The notes: generated by a model not told the origin, from the letters alone. A stretch of 64,000 bases of DNA from Topomyia yanbarensis (GCF_030247195.1 NC_080672.1:82210113-82274112), one strand, 5' to 3'; shown: positions 46,201 through 61,200, counted from the stretch's first letter. Program-made: numbers and translations.

Positions 46201-49200
46201 GAAAAAAGATGTTTGCATGTACTTAAACATATTCATGCAAATAACTTGGTTCACGGATTTAGGTAGGTGTTAGCTCAATTGATTTTCCGATGACCCATTT
46301 CGTGTACAGAGCCAGACATGTTCCGAGGTCATCGTTCCATCAATCAGCCCCGCCTTACTGTAATGTTTGTATCATTTGGATTTTAACATTACAGTAAAAC
46401 TTTCGATTCCTTTCAGGAAAGATGAAATCGACGCGTATTTAGTGTATTACTTTGATTTCTATATATAAATTTAAAAATGTGTACTAGAAAACTTACCATT
46501 TTTGCAGTATGCTACCTTTTTTTCTGACTCCTATTTACGTTTTCTTTAACTCCATATTTCTTGCAAGTCCTGCTTATTGAAGAAAGAGAAGAGGAAATAA
46601 TAAGAAAGGACCGATAGACCCCGTGTCTTCCTCCGCGCGTTCGTTTCTCTTAGCCTGGTATCACTGCCTGTAGGACTTGCGTAGGTCGTTTCATTGGAGA
46701 TCTCCAAGGAGCTGTAATTGGAGGAAGATCTGGCTGCTATCTACAAGATTTTGACATTAATATATTATATTAATACATTACAAGACAATCCCATGTAAAA
46801 TGCAAACCATTTTGTGTACATTTATATATATACATATACACATACCTATATTCACACACATTCACACATGCATATATTCTTACATATACACATACCCACA
46901 TACATATTCGCACCTTCATACATGTATATATATACACAGGATGGAAGATCCCACGATTAACAGTTCAACTATGCAGTAGCTAATTCCCAGTGAAGAGGCA
47001 GAAGTTAAGCCTTAGACCCGGAGACGGTGATTGTGTGTAAGGACCTGGATGAGATCACGACTTTAGATGAGCTGAGAGGTGCACTGAACCAGCAGTGCAA
47101 CCTGGGCGAGGTGCACATGACGATCCGGTTAACGAAGGAATGGAGACTCAGACAGCGATGATTCTTTTATCGGTATCCGCTGCTGACAAGGCACTGGAGG
47201 TAGGCCAACTTACGGTTGGATGGTCGAGATGCCCATTGAGAACCGCCCCTCGAGTGAATAAACAAGCGGAGAATTACCACAGGTGTTTGAGCCCATGTTA
47301 CTAAGTATATGATAGTATTCAAAAGGAACAAACACAAATAGGACTACAAATATAACGTACATGACTTAATGAACCGCTCTCCTCATCCACGTCCAACCCC
47401 ACACAGGGTTCAACGGTGCGTTAAATCTGCCTTAAAAGTAAAACGCGAGTGAAAAAAGCGGCCCCATAAAACAAATCAATAAACATATCACCAAAACATT
47501 TGCTCCGCGAGCCGACACGACTGCAGTAAATTATTAAGGTTCAAGTTACCTTTTTTAAGCATGTGTTAGAATTGAACGCTTGGTAGTGTGCGTAGGAAAA
47601 CCTGTGCTCAGCCCCGCCACCGGACCATCCATCCAAACCCCTCCAAAACTCCAAAAGAAGAACATCAGTCGATTCACCAGACCATCACGATTCAATTCAT
47701 GCAAAACACCTGCTGAAAAAACCATCGGCCTAGCTAAATGGTGCCCCCGAAAAAGTGGCTGTGGTTTTTTCGTTGCGCAGTTGTGTTGCGTACCCCAGCT
47801 CGGTGTGGTAGTGTGATAAAAAATCACAGCCACCCCCTCAAAAGCACCATCCAGCCATGCCGATGGCCCTTCCAGCAGGTACCCCGCACGAACCGAACCG
47901 TGATGATCTAACAAATCGACCGACACTCCTCCTCTAGAGCCCCGAAAAGGTTTAGACGGACAATCCGGCGGCAAAGCCGAACACAACCTCTCCCACGCAC
48001 ACTACCAAGCCTTGAGGTAACTTGAGCCTTAACTGTTCCTTGATCCCTCTTGCGAATTGTCTATTCCCAACTCTCATACATGACAACAGCCAGCATTCCA
48101 CTCAAACAAGACCATACACCAGCGTTGCCAGATATACCGGTTTTTATACTCAATGCCGACATACCGATAAAGCCTCTGAAATGCCGTTATTTTATTATTT
48201 ATGTCGAAAAATACTATTTTTTCAAATGACAAAGTTTCCTAATTTCAAATAACAAAAATTCCTAATGAAAAAGAATCTTTGATCAAACATTGTGAAACAA
48301 AATCTGTGATATTTCAGAAAATCTGTGAATATAGTAACCCTGCAGTCGGGGCCATCCACCATCCCGAAACCACCGATAAAAATAATTATGATCGAACAGA
48401 AACAACTCAATGGCAAAGAAATGTGTACTACGTCATTCGCTTACGTTCCCCTTCACCACAAAAAAAATCTGGCAGATAAAACTGGCATAATGGCATCCCT
48501 GACCACCTGTACCGTCTTGCATCTGAACCACAGTTCACCTCGATCCCACACCACCACACAATAGAAATACGTCAAATCTCAGGCCCGCCCGAACATACCA
48601 TCTGCTTTCCTCCTCCCCACGGCCACACTTCAACTGAAGCGCTCCAGAATCAGCCCGGGGACAACTTGACAGATAGTGCTTGTTTCATATATGTACCACT
48701 AATTTGATGGTGGCGCTAGTATGCCTTCTCCGTACGAGTACCACGAACAACGAAACGAAATAGTTTCAAGAGAAACGCGTGTTTCGTTACGTGTGTTATG
48801 AACGCCGTCAATGCAGCAAGAACGACATTTAGAAAAAGCATATTCCAAAATGTGGATAAAGAAAACAATTATTAGAGAATAAATTTATCCCTAACTGGAA
48901 ACTGTCAGCAAGGTACATAAATCTTATTATGAATTTAACTGGAAGTCGTTGTTTTTTGTTTTATTGTTGTGTGAAGTGTGTAATCGGTAAATCATTTGTG
49001 CTTTTTGCCCGAGAAATATGAATGAAAATCATTTTGGCCAATGAAAGTAAATCACCAAGCCTAACAATTCGTGAACATATGACATCTTGTTTCGAATTAA
49101 TTAAGAACGTCAAGAATTCTAGAATTTAGTTTGGGAATATAAACGAAATATGTAGGATTTTCTACACAGTTAGCAAAATTGGTTTTGGATAGAATTTGTG

Positions 49201-52200
49201 CGCTTTTACCAGAATTCTGGCAGCAAACCAGTAGTGCCCGGTTTAAGAATGCTGCTAGGAATAGGGACCATGCATAAAAGACGTAGCATTTTGGGGGGTA
49301 GGGAGGGTATACCAAATTTGTGACGAAGTGTGACGAGGGGGAGGGTAGGGTCAGAAGTTGTGCGACGTAGCATTAAGTTTAAAACCCATTGTTTAGAGAA
49401 AACAATTTAATGATCCTCCATTATTCCCAAGAGAAATGAATTTAAATTCAAACAAGTTACTTTTGATGCAGTTTTTCATGAGGTAAATTTTACGATTCGT
49501 GGAATTACAAGTTCACAAAAATACGAAAAGATTTTGTATGCGGATTTAACTTGCTACATTAGTTAGTTAATGTTGCTAACTATTAGACTTAGTTTGGAAG
49601 CTGAATTAAATTTTCACTTCGGATTCAACCAAACAAAATTTAGTGATTTAGATGAACGTATGCTTCTTAAAATCATTGGCAGCTGCAGGATTATGAGCTG
49701 AGAGAACTTCTCTTTATGCTCCCCTTGACATATAAAATTCCAAACAAAACTATCAACAATATATTTGTGATGAAATGGGCTTATTTTGCACGCAATTTGC
49801 TGTTATAATGAAAATGTTGATAAAAGTCGTCAAACATTTTGAAAGGACATGTATTTAAAATGATTGCAAAACATGTAATTTTTTTTCATCACCCAGGCGC
49901 TTTGCATGGGTCGAGGGGGAGGGGGTAGGTAAATGCTACGTTATTTACGAGGGGGAGGTTAGAATTTTGTGACCAAATGCTACGAGGGGGAAGGGAGGGG
50001 TCAAAAATCGCCGAAAAAAGCTACGTCATTTGTGTAGGGCCCCATATACAATTATGTTCGAGTTTTATTCGACTTTTGCAATAAATCAGTCCAAAAGATT
50101 TTGTGATGGTTTTGGTACGGATTCCTTCAAAATTCATTTCGCATATTACTCAGCTCCAGCCCGACAGAAAACTAATTGAACGGCGTCTACCGGAGAATTT
50201 CATGTTGGTTCGATCTCGAAGATTTTCGGAAATTTCAATATAAGTGGAAGTGGCTCGATTTTGAAAGCCAAATTCTTGTATTTCTGAAAATCGATGAATT
50301 TTTCTTGGATTTTTTAGATCCAAAATGGAACCTATGTTTCTGTTAAGGTATGGACAGTTTTTAATTTGAACAGCGAAATAAATTTGGTGATAGAAATGCT
50401 TAAATTGTTCATTTTTTACAGCTATAGAAAATAATAGATGGGATGCGCCTTTTTTAAATTTTGTTCCATTCGAGCCGCCATGACATCACCAAATCACCAC
50501 AAAATTTGGTTATGAGTTCAATATATGGGAGCTGTCAAGTTGGCCCCGGGCTGTCCAGAATACACTCTACTATCCTCACCCCCTGCCGCATGCAACCCCA
50601 AACGCTTCCTGAGCTGGCGGTACCGTGACAAAACGCGCCTTCAACTTTTTTCATAAAATATTACGGATATTCTGGAAAAACACCTGGCATTCCTGTCTCG
50701 AGCAAGCACGGTCACCAGTTCACTCGCCGAGCTGCACCAGACGAACGTGTAATGAGCGAGAAGGTGAATTGACTAATTCTCGACAAACATACGACTACGG
50801 CCCAAAAGCCAACTGCCAAAATCCAGTCTGAATGGAAATTCCGGACAAACCGTTACACGCCAATCACAGGTGATGGTAGTAAACAAAAGAGAAAAGTTTT
50901 CTCTTTCATAAATTGTTGTGAACTGTGTTCGACTAGTAACGGTCTGTCCGGAACCCCCATTCAAAGTGGATTCCGACAGCCGGCCTCCAGGCCGCAATCA
51001 TATGTTTGTCGAGAATTCATATGTGCGTCATTCATGTCAGTCACGCTTCCAGCCGTCTTAACTTAATAACTCACACATATACTCACGCCAATATCAAGGG
51101 AAAAGTATAGAAAGGGAAGGGAACCAACGCAGTAGCTGTGTAGTTAATGTGCGTGTTGTGCCTTGCTCGTCAATCAAAACTACCGCTACACATGTCGGAT
51201 CCGCATTCAAAACTCGCATATAAATATAAATTGAAAATACATATAGCCAAACATCAATAAATACTTCCTTTTGTAGTACTTAAGTTACACCCATTGCAAT
51301 TTCATTAGCATCTCTCCACTCTAGATGCACATCACATTAGGATATCTAAGTGAGCAACTAGCGAATCCTCACTCTAGCCTACTCGCTGCGAAAATCAGCA
51401 CTACCACTAGAAAACGAGCGCTCCCATCGTATATGACGCCATCATGCATTAGGAAAATTTCCATTTAATGGGATAATAAGCAATTGAACAATGCGTCAAA
51501 TATAATAAATTATTCGCTACTCCACTATACTATTCACATTCTTTTACGTGCTTTGCACTATCCTAAACATTAATTTTATAGACACAACTGATTTAAAAAA
51601 GCACGTAACCACGATAGCATATATTTCCTTTTCATGGAAACCTGTACAAGCACAAAAAACACTTCTTTTCCGATTTGACACATAAAAACTCTGAAGTTTT
51701 AATATTTCTTTATAGCGGATACACTTTTTTAACTAAATCCAGCCAAATTTCATTAGGAAATGCAAAAAATACTAAATAAAATTATAGAAAATCAGAGACG
51801 AAATTAAAAACACAGCCAACCGACTTGGCAGTGCTGCCCGATCCCCGTGAGGTTATGAATCCACTGGTAATGGAAAATTTTGAAAGACTTGTCGAGCTTC
51901 AATCCCAAACCAGATTCATGACAGTGTACTCCAATCACATGTCACAAGAAATAACGCCTTCTAGTTATGTTATGACATGTGTTAATATACTAGATACTCC
52001 AGATTCCACTTTATTTTTCGACACGTCCATGCAAGAGGAAATTCGTGGAATCCCGGATCACCTGCGCTCTCTGGAGATCCCTAAAATATTCATAAGTAAA
52101 TACCAACACTTTGACTGCCACAAAATGTTCTACACTGATGGGTCACGAATCAATGAGGCCACTGGCTTCGGTATTTTCAACCATAACACCTCGATCTCTT

Positions 52201-55200
52201 TCAAGCTTGCAGAACCTGCCTCCGTTTATACAGCCAATCTAGCAGCAGTTCACTATAGTCTGCAAATCATTGATACTTTACTTCCGAGCCATTATTTCAT
52301 CCTCACAGATAGCCTCAGCACAATTAAGGCACTACACTCATTAAAGCTTGATAATCACGCTCCGTTCTTTTTGAAGAAGATACGAGAATACTTAACTAAA
52401 TTGACAAATAAATCTTATCAAATTACCTTAGTGTGGATTCCCGCTCATTGCTCCATACCGGATAATGAGAAAGCGGATAATTTAGCCAAAATAGGGGCAC
52501 TGGACGGTGACATCTACGAAAGGCCTATTGCCTTCAATTAATTTTATAGCGCTTCTCGTCAGAGAGGGTTACGAAGACATTGAGCATGTCGTTTGGTATT
52601 GCACTGAATATCGTGAAGCCAGATCCCAATTAATAGACTCCTTACGAACCAGAAGAAAACCACCCTATGTTCCTGTTCGTGATATCCTCGCTTTACGAGA
52701 TCTTACATACATGGGCCATATTTATCATTTCCTGAAAACAATAAATATTCAAATATAATTATCCCCACAACGTTTCTAGTTTTTTTTCCCTTGCTACCCA
52801 CAAACAATTTAGATTTCCTCACACTTAGTTAAGTTAGATAAAACGATATAAATAAAGAAAAAAAAAATAAACAAAGATTACAGAAAAACTATCAATAGGT
52901 TTACAGTGAAATTCAAGCAAATAGAATATAAATAAAAATATTCAAAATGATGATTATCCTCAGTGTTAGCATTAGAAAGTGATTTTTTTATTATAACGTG
53001 ATAGTCTTAAGAACTTTTGTAACATGTTATGTAAAAAAAAACCCCGGCGTAAAAAAGCTTTTGCAAATGCCGTGTCAAATAAACGTTTTATGAAAAAAAG
53101 AAACCACCTCACAAACAAAAGAATTAAAAATTAATATTTAGTACAAGAAGATTCCTGACAAACTTTGAACCTTGATTTATCATCCACTTGAGGATGTTAC
53201 TCCATAATACTGCTACAGATGAATTGTTACACGAAATACATTATTTTTAACTCTATTGCGTAACATTTAATGCTGCTTTGCTAAGTCTGCAGTAACCTAA
53301 TTGTACCGAAAGCTTTTCTATTTCTCAAAATGATAGAACTAAAAAAATACTTCATGCAGTCAGCCTTCCATATAAAGACTAATGTACCATTTTGATTGAC
53401 AGTCACTGATTCGCTTATGTTCTTCTTTCATGCATTAAATATACTGCAAAGAGAACGAGTCAGTAGGTCAGTTTAGTAGAAAAAACTTGACTGTTTCCAA
53501 AATATATTCAGTCACATTCAGTGTGACCAAAATATGCTTGGAACACTGTCTAAATTAGTTTGGAAGGGTCCGTGTGAAATGTGAAAAATTCATTTTGTGA
53601 AGAAATGTCATTTTCGAGTTTATGTCAATGTATAAAACATCCACTGACAGTTTTCTAACAGTAATTTTGGAGCAGACTCGTGCATGTATTGCATTAAAAA
53701 ACATAGGCAAACAAATATTTTTTGACGTTCACGTAATATCACTTCCTCTAGGGGTCCAAAATAGGTTGGTTACCCTATGTGTGCTGTTCCGAAATGTAAT
53801 TTCTTGCGCACCGTAGCCGCCGCAACATCGTTTCCCGTTCCTCCTAAGTTAAGCTATACCTTCATGAGATGGTGTAAATTCATGAAACTCTACAGATCAC
53901 GCGAGGAAAGAATATATCCGGTTAATAGGAAAGTGTCGGCTTTGTATCATACACCGCCGATCCTTCTCTCTGATATTCTTCACTGAATCTCCTACGTAGT
54001 CCAAAATATGAAGGAGTTTGACATTGGTACTGATTGGGTCTCGGTTTCGATTTTTTATAACCACAGTAACAACCCGATTACATTTCGAAGAAATGGATGA
54101 GCCAAATAGTTTCAAATGGCTGTAATTACAGAATAATTGCAAATAAACTAAATTTATTATTCGTTTCATTCATATTTTGGCAGTGGTAAGCTTTTTCCAA
54201 GAAGAAAATGAAGTTTTTGTTGTAAGCTACGACTCACTTGTGGGTGAAAAAGAGCAACCTGTATCACTTTGCCAGTTCATGAGCTGAATCATAGGTGTCG
54301 CATGACTAATTTTGGTTTTGCCGCAAGTCGCCAATGCAAGCGAGCGAAAAATTTATGTATCTAAACGAACAAAGCTTCTACTGTATCGATTTTGTTGGCT
54401 ACTGTGTCTTTGAGTTGAATCCAAGTCTGTAAAGATCAATCAAGAATTCGCTTGGAAATAGGTGTGATATTAGTTTACGAACTTGGCGAGTTCCCCGGGG
54501 GCATCAAGAACCGTCATAGGTGGCCAATGTGGTCAAACCTAGTTTCTATACTGAAGGTGTAGAAAGTCGGTACATTCGACAAAGTTTTAGAAATGCTCGT
54601 AGTGAAGAATTTTGTTGAAGAACTTGAACTTATAGTACTGAATGTTATAGATTTATAAAGTGTTTTCTATGGCAACCCCCTTAAATTCAGTTTTTGTAAT
54701 ATAACTTTTCCCATTCTAACTTTTCGCACAAACGCTGTTTAAGACAAATATGGAGGCATTAAAACCACATAAGATTGTTAAAGACTGTATGTGAAAATAC
54801 TCATTCGTTTCCATGATATTGAAGATTTTTACATTTTTTACACCAACTTAAACTACGTAAATTTAAAGAAAGGTGCGAACCAAAGTGGACTAACAGGCAC
54901 TTTGATAATGTCCAGACTATGCATATCTCGCCAATGCAGGGGATTTTTACTTCGGCTTGTCGCCTGAAGAATTTCGAAAACATGCTTTTGAATATGGAAT
55001 ACGCGTCAAAGTTAAATGCCGGGGTATTGACTGGAATATATTGGCAATTGTCGGTTAATATACAATTTTATTGAAAAGACATTCAGCACGAACCTTTGAT
55101 ATAATTGAATCTCCATTTTCTGGCGCATTCTTACATACCGCCAACTTACCCCGGGCCCGGGGTAAATTGGCGGGTTTTCCGCGTCACTTTGATAAAACTC

Positions 55201-58200
55201 AGGGATGTTGACAACAGCCACATGTTCTATTTTGCAAGATCGATCTACATCAAAGCGGTAAAAAATGGAATCTGAAAACACCGCAAACTAGCCCCGGTCT
55301 CCCATATACTTTTTTGTTTAAAGTTAGTATGCGTCTACTTTCGTGGTAGTCGTGGGATACGTGCTAAGTGAAATAAGAATGTAATAGACATTTCCACAAT
55401 TCTATTGAACAAAACCAGCTAATAAATCATAGTTTGGATAAATGAGAAAGGCGCAAATGAACCACTAAGTGGATTAAAACAGTTTTTTTATGCATATGAT
55501 AAATTAGGAGAGTATGAAAAAGAAAAGTATAAACAAATGACGTAGTGGGGTAGCGTAGTGTAGTTAGTAAATCGATTGCCTTGTACACAGCGCACCTGGG
55601 TTCTCCAAAGAAGACGTTAGTAGTGTAATTGCATCTATTCACATCTCTAATAATTGTCAGATTGATTGTCAAAGTAAATTTGACATAACATTTTGACATT
55701 CAGATGCTTTTTAGTTGGACAATGGTCCAACTAGCGGAGGTCCAACTAAAAAGCTGTCCAGTTAAAAAGTGTCCAACCAGCGAATCACGACTGTAGTAGT
55801 TTCGAGATAAAACGTGTCCCTAAGTAATCGAATCGGAAGATCCGAGGTGAAACCCGGCCTATTCTCTCTTTTCATCGTGCGCCAAAGATTCGGGATGCTC
55901 GCCCGGATGTGTATGTTTACTACCACTACTACTACTGGTTTTCCTGCCCCTCCCGTACCCCGCTGCACAACTGATGACAGATGACTGCATGCAGCCAGCG
56001 AGGTTGGCAGTGCAGCCAACTTCCTTGTCATATCCAGATATGCTGCTACAACACACACAACAATGACCGTTTTATTAACACACACCTCGCCAAAATCCAT
56101 CTGGTACCAATCAATCCAACATTCCTATCACATACAGTCGTGATTCGCTGGTTGGACACTTTTTAACTGGACCGCTTTTTAGTTGGACCTCCGCTAGTTG
56201 GACCATTGTCCAACTAAAAAGCATCTGAATGCCAAAATCTGATGTCAAATTTACTTTGACAATCAATCTGACAAAATTTAGAGGTGTGAAGAGATGCATT
56301 TACACTGTCAACATCTCCTTTGGAGAGTTTTTGACATTTGTCAGTCGGTCCAACTAGCGAATCAAATTCGTTAGTTGGACAAGGCTGTGGCCCAACCAGC
56401 GAATCACGACTGTACTACATGTCTTCAGTAAACTCGGCCAGCGCAACAGCTCATCATCAGAATCAAACTTGCAACGAAAATTGAAATAGAGATGGAGGTC
56501 ATACCAAATAACGTATTTCTTTGTAATTAGTTCCATCTAGCTGTCACTACCAGATTCATTATTTCTCGTCTAAAATCTGGCGAAACTAAGAAACTTCGAA
56601 AAAGAAACATGATATCCGCAGTATGCCATCACAATCGTATGAAGCTGTCCAATTCATTGCCAAAATGAAACATGTACACACTTAATTTTTTCTACCGAAT
56701 CTCAGCTTTTTTCGCATCTTTTTTCCGAAATCTCAACATCCCAGTAAAAGTGATGTTTCGTAGCTGATACTCGGAAAATATTTCACCGAAAATCAGTAAA
56801 CAAATCTCACTTTACTGAGTTATCAGTTTCTAAACTTACTGACTACACGGCTGTTGGGAAATTGCCGAGCCGAATTAAGTGTGTAATTCATCCACTTTTC
56901 TTACACCTCCACCAATACACCAAGAAACAGTGAAAACAACTATCAATATGGGTATCATTTAAAGTAGTCACAAAATACCGGAATTTGTTAATTTAGGCAA
57001 ACAAAGATGGCAGTTTCCGGTAACCACCAAAGTGAAAACCATAATCAATATGTATCACACTTAATTTTTTCTGGCGAATCTAAACTTTTTTCGCATCTTT
57101 TGCCGAAATCTCAACAGCTGAGATCTCAGTAAACATTTTTTTGACGATGTTTGATAGCTGAGGCTCGGAAAATATTTCACCAAAATTAGCAAACAAATCT
57201 CTCTTTACTGAGATACCAGTTTCTAAATTTGCTGACTACTCAGCTGTTGGGAAATTACCAAACCGAATTGAGTGTGTACACACTTAATTTGAATTACTGG
57301 GTACAGTACAATTTTACTGGGGTTTTGAACAGCAAACCGTTCGGTAATCAGTTCAGTAAATCAATTCGGTTACCGAACTCTCCGCAATACGTTCTATTTT
57401 GACGAGGTTCGGTAATGTTGGTACAGTTTTGCCGAACAATCAGTCAGTATTTACTGGATAATGTTTATGTACCGAAAAAAGCAGAAGTGCTGATACATTC
57501 AGTGAAAAATATTGCGCGTTTCAGAAAAATTTCTGAAAATCGCTAAAAAATTAAAACCTTACCGCAATTTTTTAAACAATTTGCTGACAGCTCCGTAAAA
57601 ATAATACTTTACTGTACAAGTCGTTGAAAGAAATTACTGAACAACTTTTGACTGACTTAGTGTGTGCATTTTGCAATCAATCCAATATGGCGGTTGGATC
57701 AAATCAATAAACTCATTATCGATATAACCTGTTATAGCCGAGTTATAGCATTAATATCGAGCAAAATCTTTTCGATTTTTTTTCTGAAAGTGAACATTTA
57801 CTATTCTCGTGTCTGTACAGTAGTATGTGACAAAAATGTTGAATTGATCAGTACCAGACAAATCCTGGCGAAATGTGTGTTAATAAAACGGTCATTGTTA
57901 GGTGTACTACAGCCAGAGCTTAAAAAAATTGACATCGTTGCCTGAACTTGAAAGAAAACAAAATTCAATTCACGCCCGCAGCGATGAATGAAATTTTTGG
58001 TTCGTTTCAACCGTCATTCGTTCGGCCGACACAGCGCTTTCAGGTACGGACATGTTCGGTTTCAGAAGCAAAGTGAATTTTATTTATATTCTAGCTCTGA
58101 GAGGGATTATTGATCAAAAGTGCACCAAATATAGATTACGCAGTTCCCTTATGCTCGAAAATGTAGAAGATGCTAATTTCTGCCTTAAAACTATCCACAT

Positions 58201-61200
58201 AATAACAAATGAATGCTTTGGTTGGTGAATGAATTTATATTTCCTCTGCACTCAAGCATTCGATTCTGCATGAAATTTCAGTCAGCTGGAAAGTGAATGA
58301 ATGAGGGAGGCGTTGAATCTGAATGTCGGTTTCGGTAAATGCAAGCAGAAGTAGGTAACTGATTTTGAAATTTCGTAACACTGACTACAGCAACACATCC
58401 AAATATGACAATGAAATTGGCTGCACTGCAACCTCGCTACACTCAGAATTTTATTTATGCATCGATAGCATACTTTTCTATCTGCCTCTCGTTTCTTCTG
58501 CAGTAAATTTTATGCATTGGACATATTCGGTCTATCCACTCATTGAATGCTTACTAGAAGTATATGCATGAAAATGCATAAAAATCACAGCAGAAGAAAA
58601 GAAACGGGAATAGAAAGTAAGCTAACTATGCATATTTTTGTTTTTCAGTGTACACTGAGAAACAAAAATATGCAAAGTTAGCATACTTTTTATTCCTGTC
58701 TCCTTTCTTCTGCTGTGATTTTTATGCTTTTTCATGCATATACTTCTAGTAAACATTCAATGAGTGGATAGACCGAATGTGTCCAATGTATAAAATTTAC
58801 AGCAGAAGAAACGAGAGGCAGATAGAAAAGTATGCTATCGATGCATAAATAAAATTCTGCGTGTAGCTGCATACAGTCATCTGTCATTAAATTATGCACC
58901 AGGGCACAAGAAAGACAAGAAAACCAAAAATACGAAACTGTTTTTCATTTTAAAGTATACACGCAGAATTTTATTTATGCATCGATAGCATACTTTTCTA
59001 TATGCCTCGCGTTTCTTCTGCTGTAAATTTTATGCATTGCACACTTAATTTAAATCACTGGATACAGTAAAATTTTACTGGGTTTTTGAACAGCAAACCG
59101 TTCGGTAATCAATTCAGTAAAACAATTCGGTTACCGAACTCTCCGCAATCCGTTCTATCCAAACGTCAAAAAATACTGGCCAGTCAGTAGTTTCCTCTGA
59201 AAATGGCGATTTGACAGATGATTTGCTGTACCTGTTTTGTAAGTTTTTGACGAGGTTCGGTAATGTTGGTACAATTTTGCCGAACAATCAGTCAGTTTTT
59301 TACTGGATAATGTTTACGTGCCGAAAAAAACAGAAGTGCTGATAAATTCAGTGAAAAATATTGCGGATTTCAGCAAATTATTCGAAAAATTACTGAAAAT
59401 CGTTAAAAAATGAAAACTTTACAGCATTTTTTAAATAATTTGCTGACCGCTCCGTAAAAATATCACTTTACTGTGGTAGTCGTCAAAAGAAATTACCGAA
59501 CAACTTTTGGCTGGCTTAGTGTGTGGACATATTCGATCTATCCACTCACTGAATGCTTACTAGAAGTTTATGCATGAAAATGCATAAAAATCACAGCAGA
59601 AGAAAAGAGACGGGAATAGAAAGTATGCTAACTATGCATATTTTTGTTTCTCAGTGTACATTTGAGTGTTTTATCATATTCAAGCGATGCCAAGCTTTCT
59701 TCCTTGTGGGCACTGGTTGCCAATTATTCTCTTGTCCAGAGTCTACTCTACTCCATATGAGTACCATGAACAACAAAACGAAATGTTTTCAAGAAAAAAG
59801 CATGTTTCGTTAAGTGTGTTATGAACGCCGTCCATGCAGCTATAATTACATTTAGACAAAGCGTATTCCAAAATGTTGATAAAGAAAACTATTATTCGAG
59901 ACTAACTTTATCTCTAACTGGAAAACGTCAGCAAAATTGTATGCTATATTTCTCCTGAGTGGAGAATAGCTTTGGTAAAAATATTTTTCCCCATTAAGGT
60001 TGCACAGAGAAAGGGTAAAATTCGCAAACGAAAAAAGCAGTTTTTTACCACACCGTATGTCAGATCTTCATAAAAATCAATCAGCGTATGTAGAATGTTG
60101 TTACAGTACTGCTGATTGATTTTTATGAAGATGTGACATACGGTGTGGAAAAAACTGCTTTTTTCGTTTGCGAATTTTACGCTTTCTCTGTGCAACCTTA
60201 AGGAGACAATTAATTAAAACCATCTTTGCGCGTGAAGAGCACAAAACCTATAACAAAATTAGTTATGGTATTTGCGTTTCGGTTTCGTCTCATCAAATCC
60301 GACACAAACTTAGTGACAGGACTAAACTAGCGCAGGATTGACGCTAAAAACGGAAACACAATTAGTGCTCCTGAGCAAAGTTACACAATTACATTGTTCA
60401 ACAAGTTTAAGGATTCGTGAACCTATGACAACTTGTTTCAAATAAATTAAGAATATCAAGAATTCTGCTAGGTTGGTCGGGAAAATAAACGAGATATATA
60501 GGATTTTCATTTTCAATTTCATTTAACGAAATTGGTTTTGGAAAATTGCATTTTTTTTTTGCTTAAAAACAGAGTATCTCAGGATAGGCTCAAATGATAT
60601 TGAGGTTATAAGTATTTTTTATGTAAAAATGTCTGAAGACACAATGGCATTAGAATTTTCAAAATTAAAATATATGTATTGAGATAAAAATTAACTTTTA
60701 ATATTTAACTGAAAAAATTGCATGGCTGGCAGCGCTGCCACCAAAAATTATATTTTTTTTCTAGACTCCTTGAACAGTTTTCTTCAAAAACGATCTTTTG
60801 ACTTGATTCTAGAGTAAATAGAACCGGTGATATTATCAAAAGAAAATCAAGGGTTTTGGCAATTTGTCAAAACGAGGGGTGCTCCCATTGCCCGAGGGGT
60901 GATTCAAATGACACAAATAATTAGCATTTCATATATTAACCCTAGAGGAACAATTCCTCCAAATTTGGTTCAAATCCGTGAGGGTCGATTACACGTGCCT
61001 TCCCAACAAACAACGAAAGCTGAACAAGCTTTTATTACGAGGGAACAAGCTGAACAAGAACTGGAAAAGCCATTATTCAGCATAAATGTTCGTTGGGTTG
61101 TTCACTTCGCGTGGAATGACCCATATGGTCAAGGCGTCTGTCTGTCACGTTACATTTTTACGCATATTTCATATGATAAGTCAGCAAAACCGATAAAATC

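Larger units (their letters stand above)
46151..51846. mobile_element. 5.7-kb composite insertion in the I element
   Basis: Bounded by the exact 22-bp duplication. It starts with a (GT)n tract and ends GCTGCCCGATCCCC. It contains an R1/LOA-type ORF1 fragment (47028-47300), a TIR element (47577-48010), a hAT-like remnant (48120-48342), two dispersed repeats (48720-49190 and 49265-50043), and two inverted ORF2 pieces (50773-51050). A target duplication of this length fits a non-LTR retrotransposon; which part is the original inserter is not clear. Confidence 0.8.
59745..60545 (+). repeat. Dispersed repeat M4 copy 2, interrupted
   Basis: Matches 48720-49190 on both sides of an internal block (59940-60410) that holds the MITE at 59998-60197 and a partial copy of the 63040 foldback. 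Confidence 0.7.

Noticed and set aside
47555..47986. 143-codon - strand frame
   Set aside because: Lies inside a TIR element with C-rich composition; no domain recognised.
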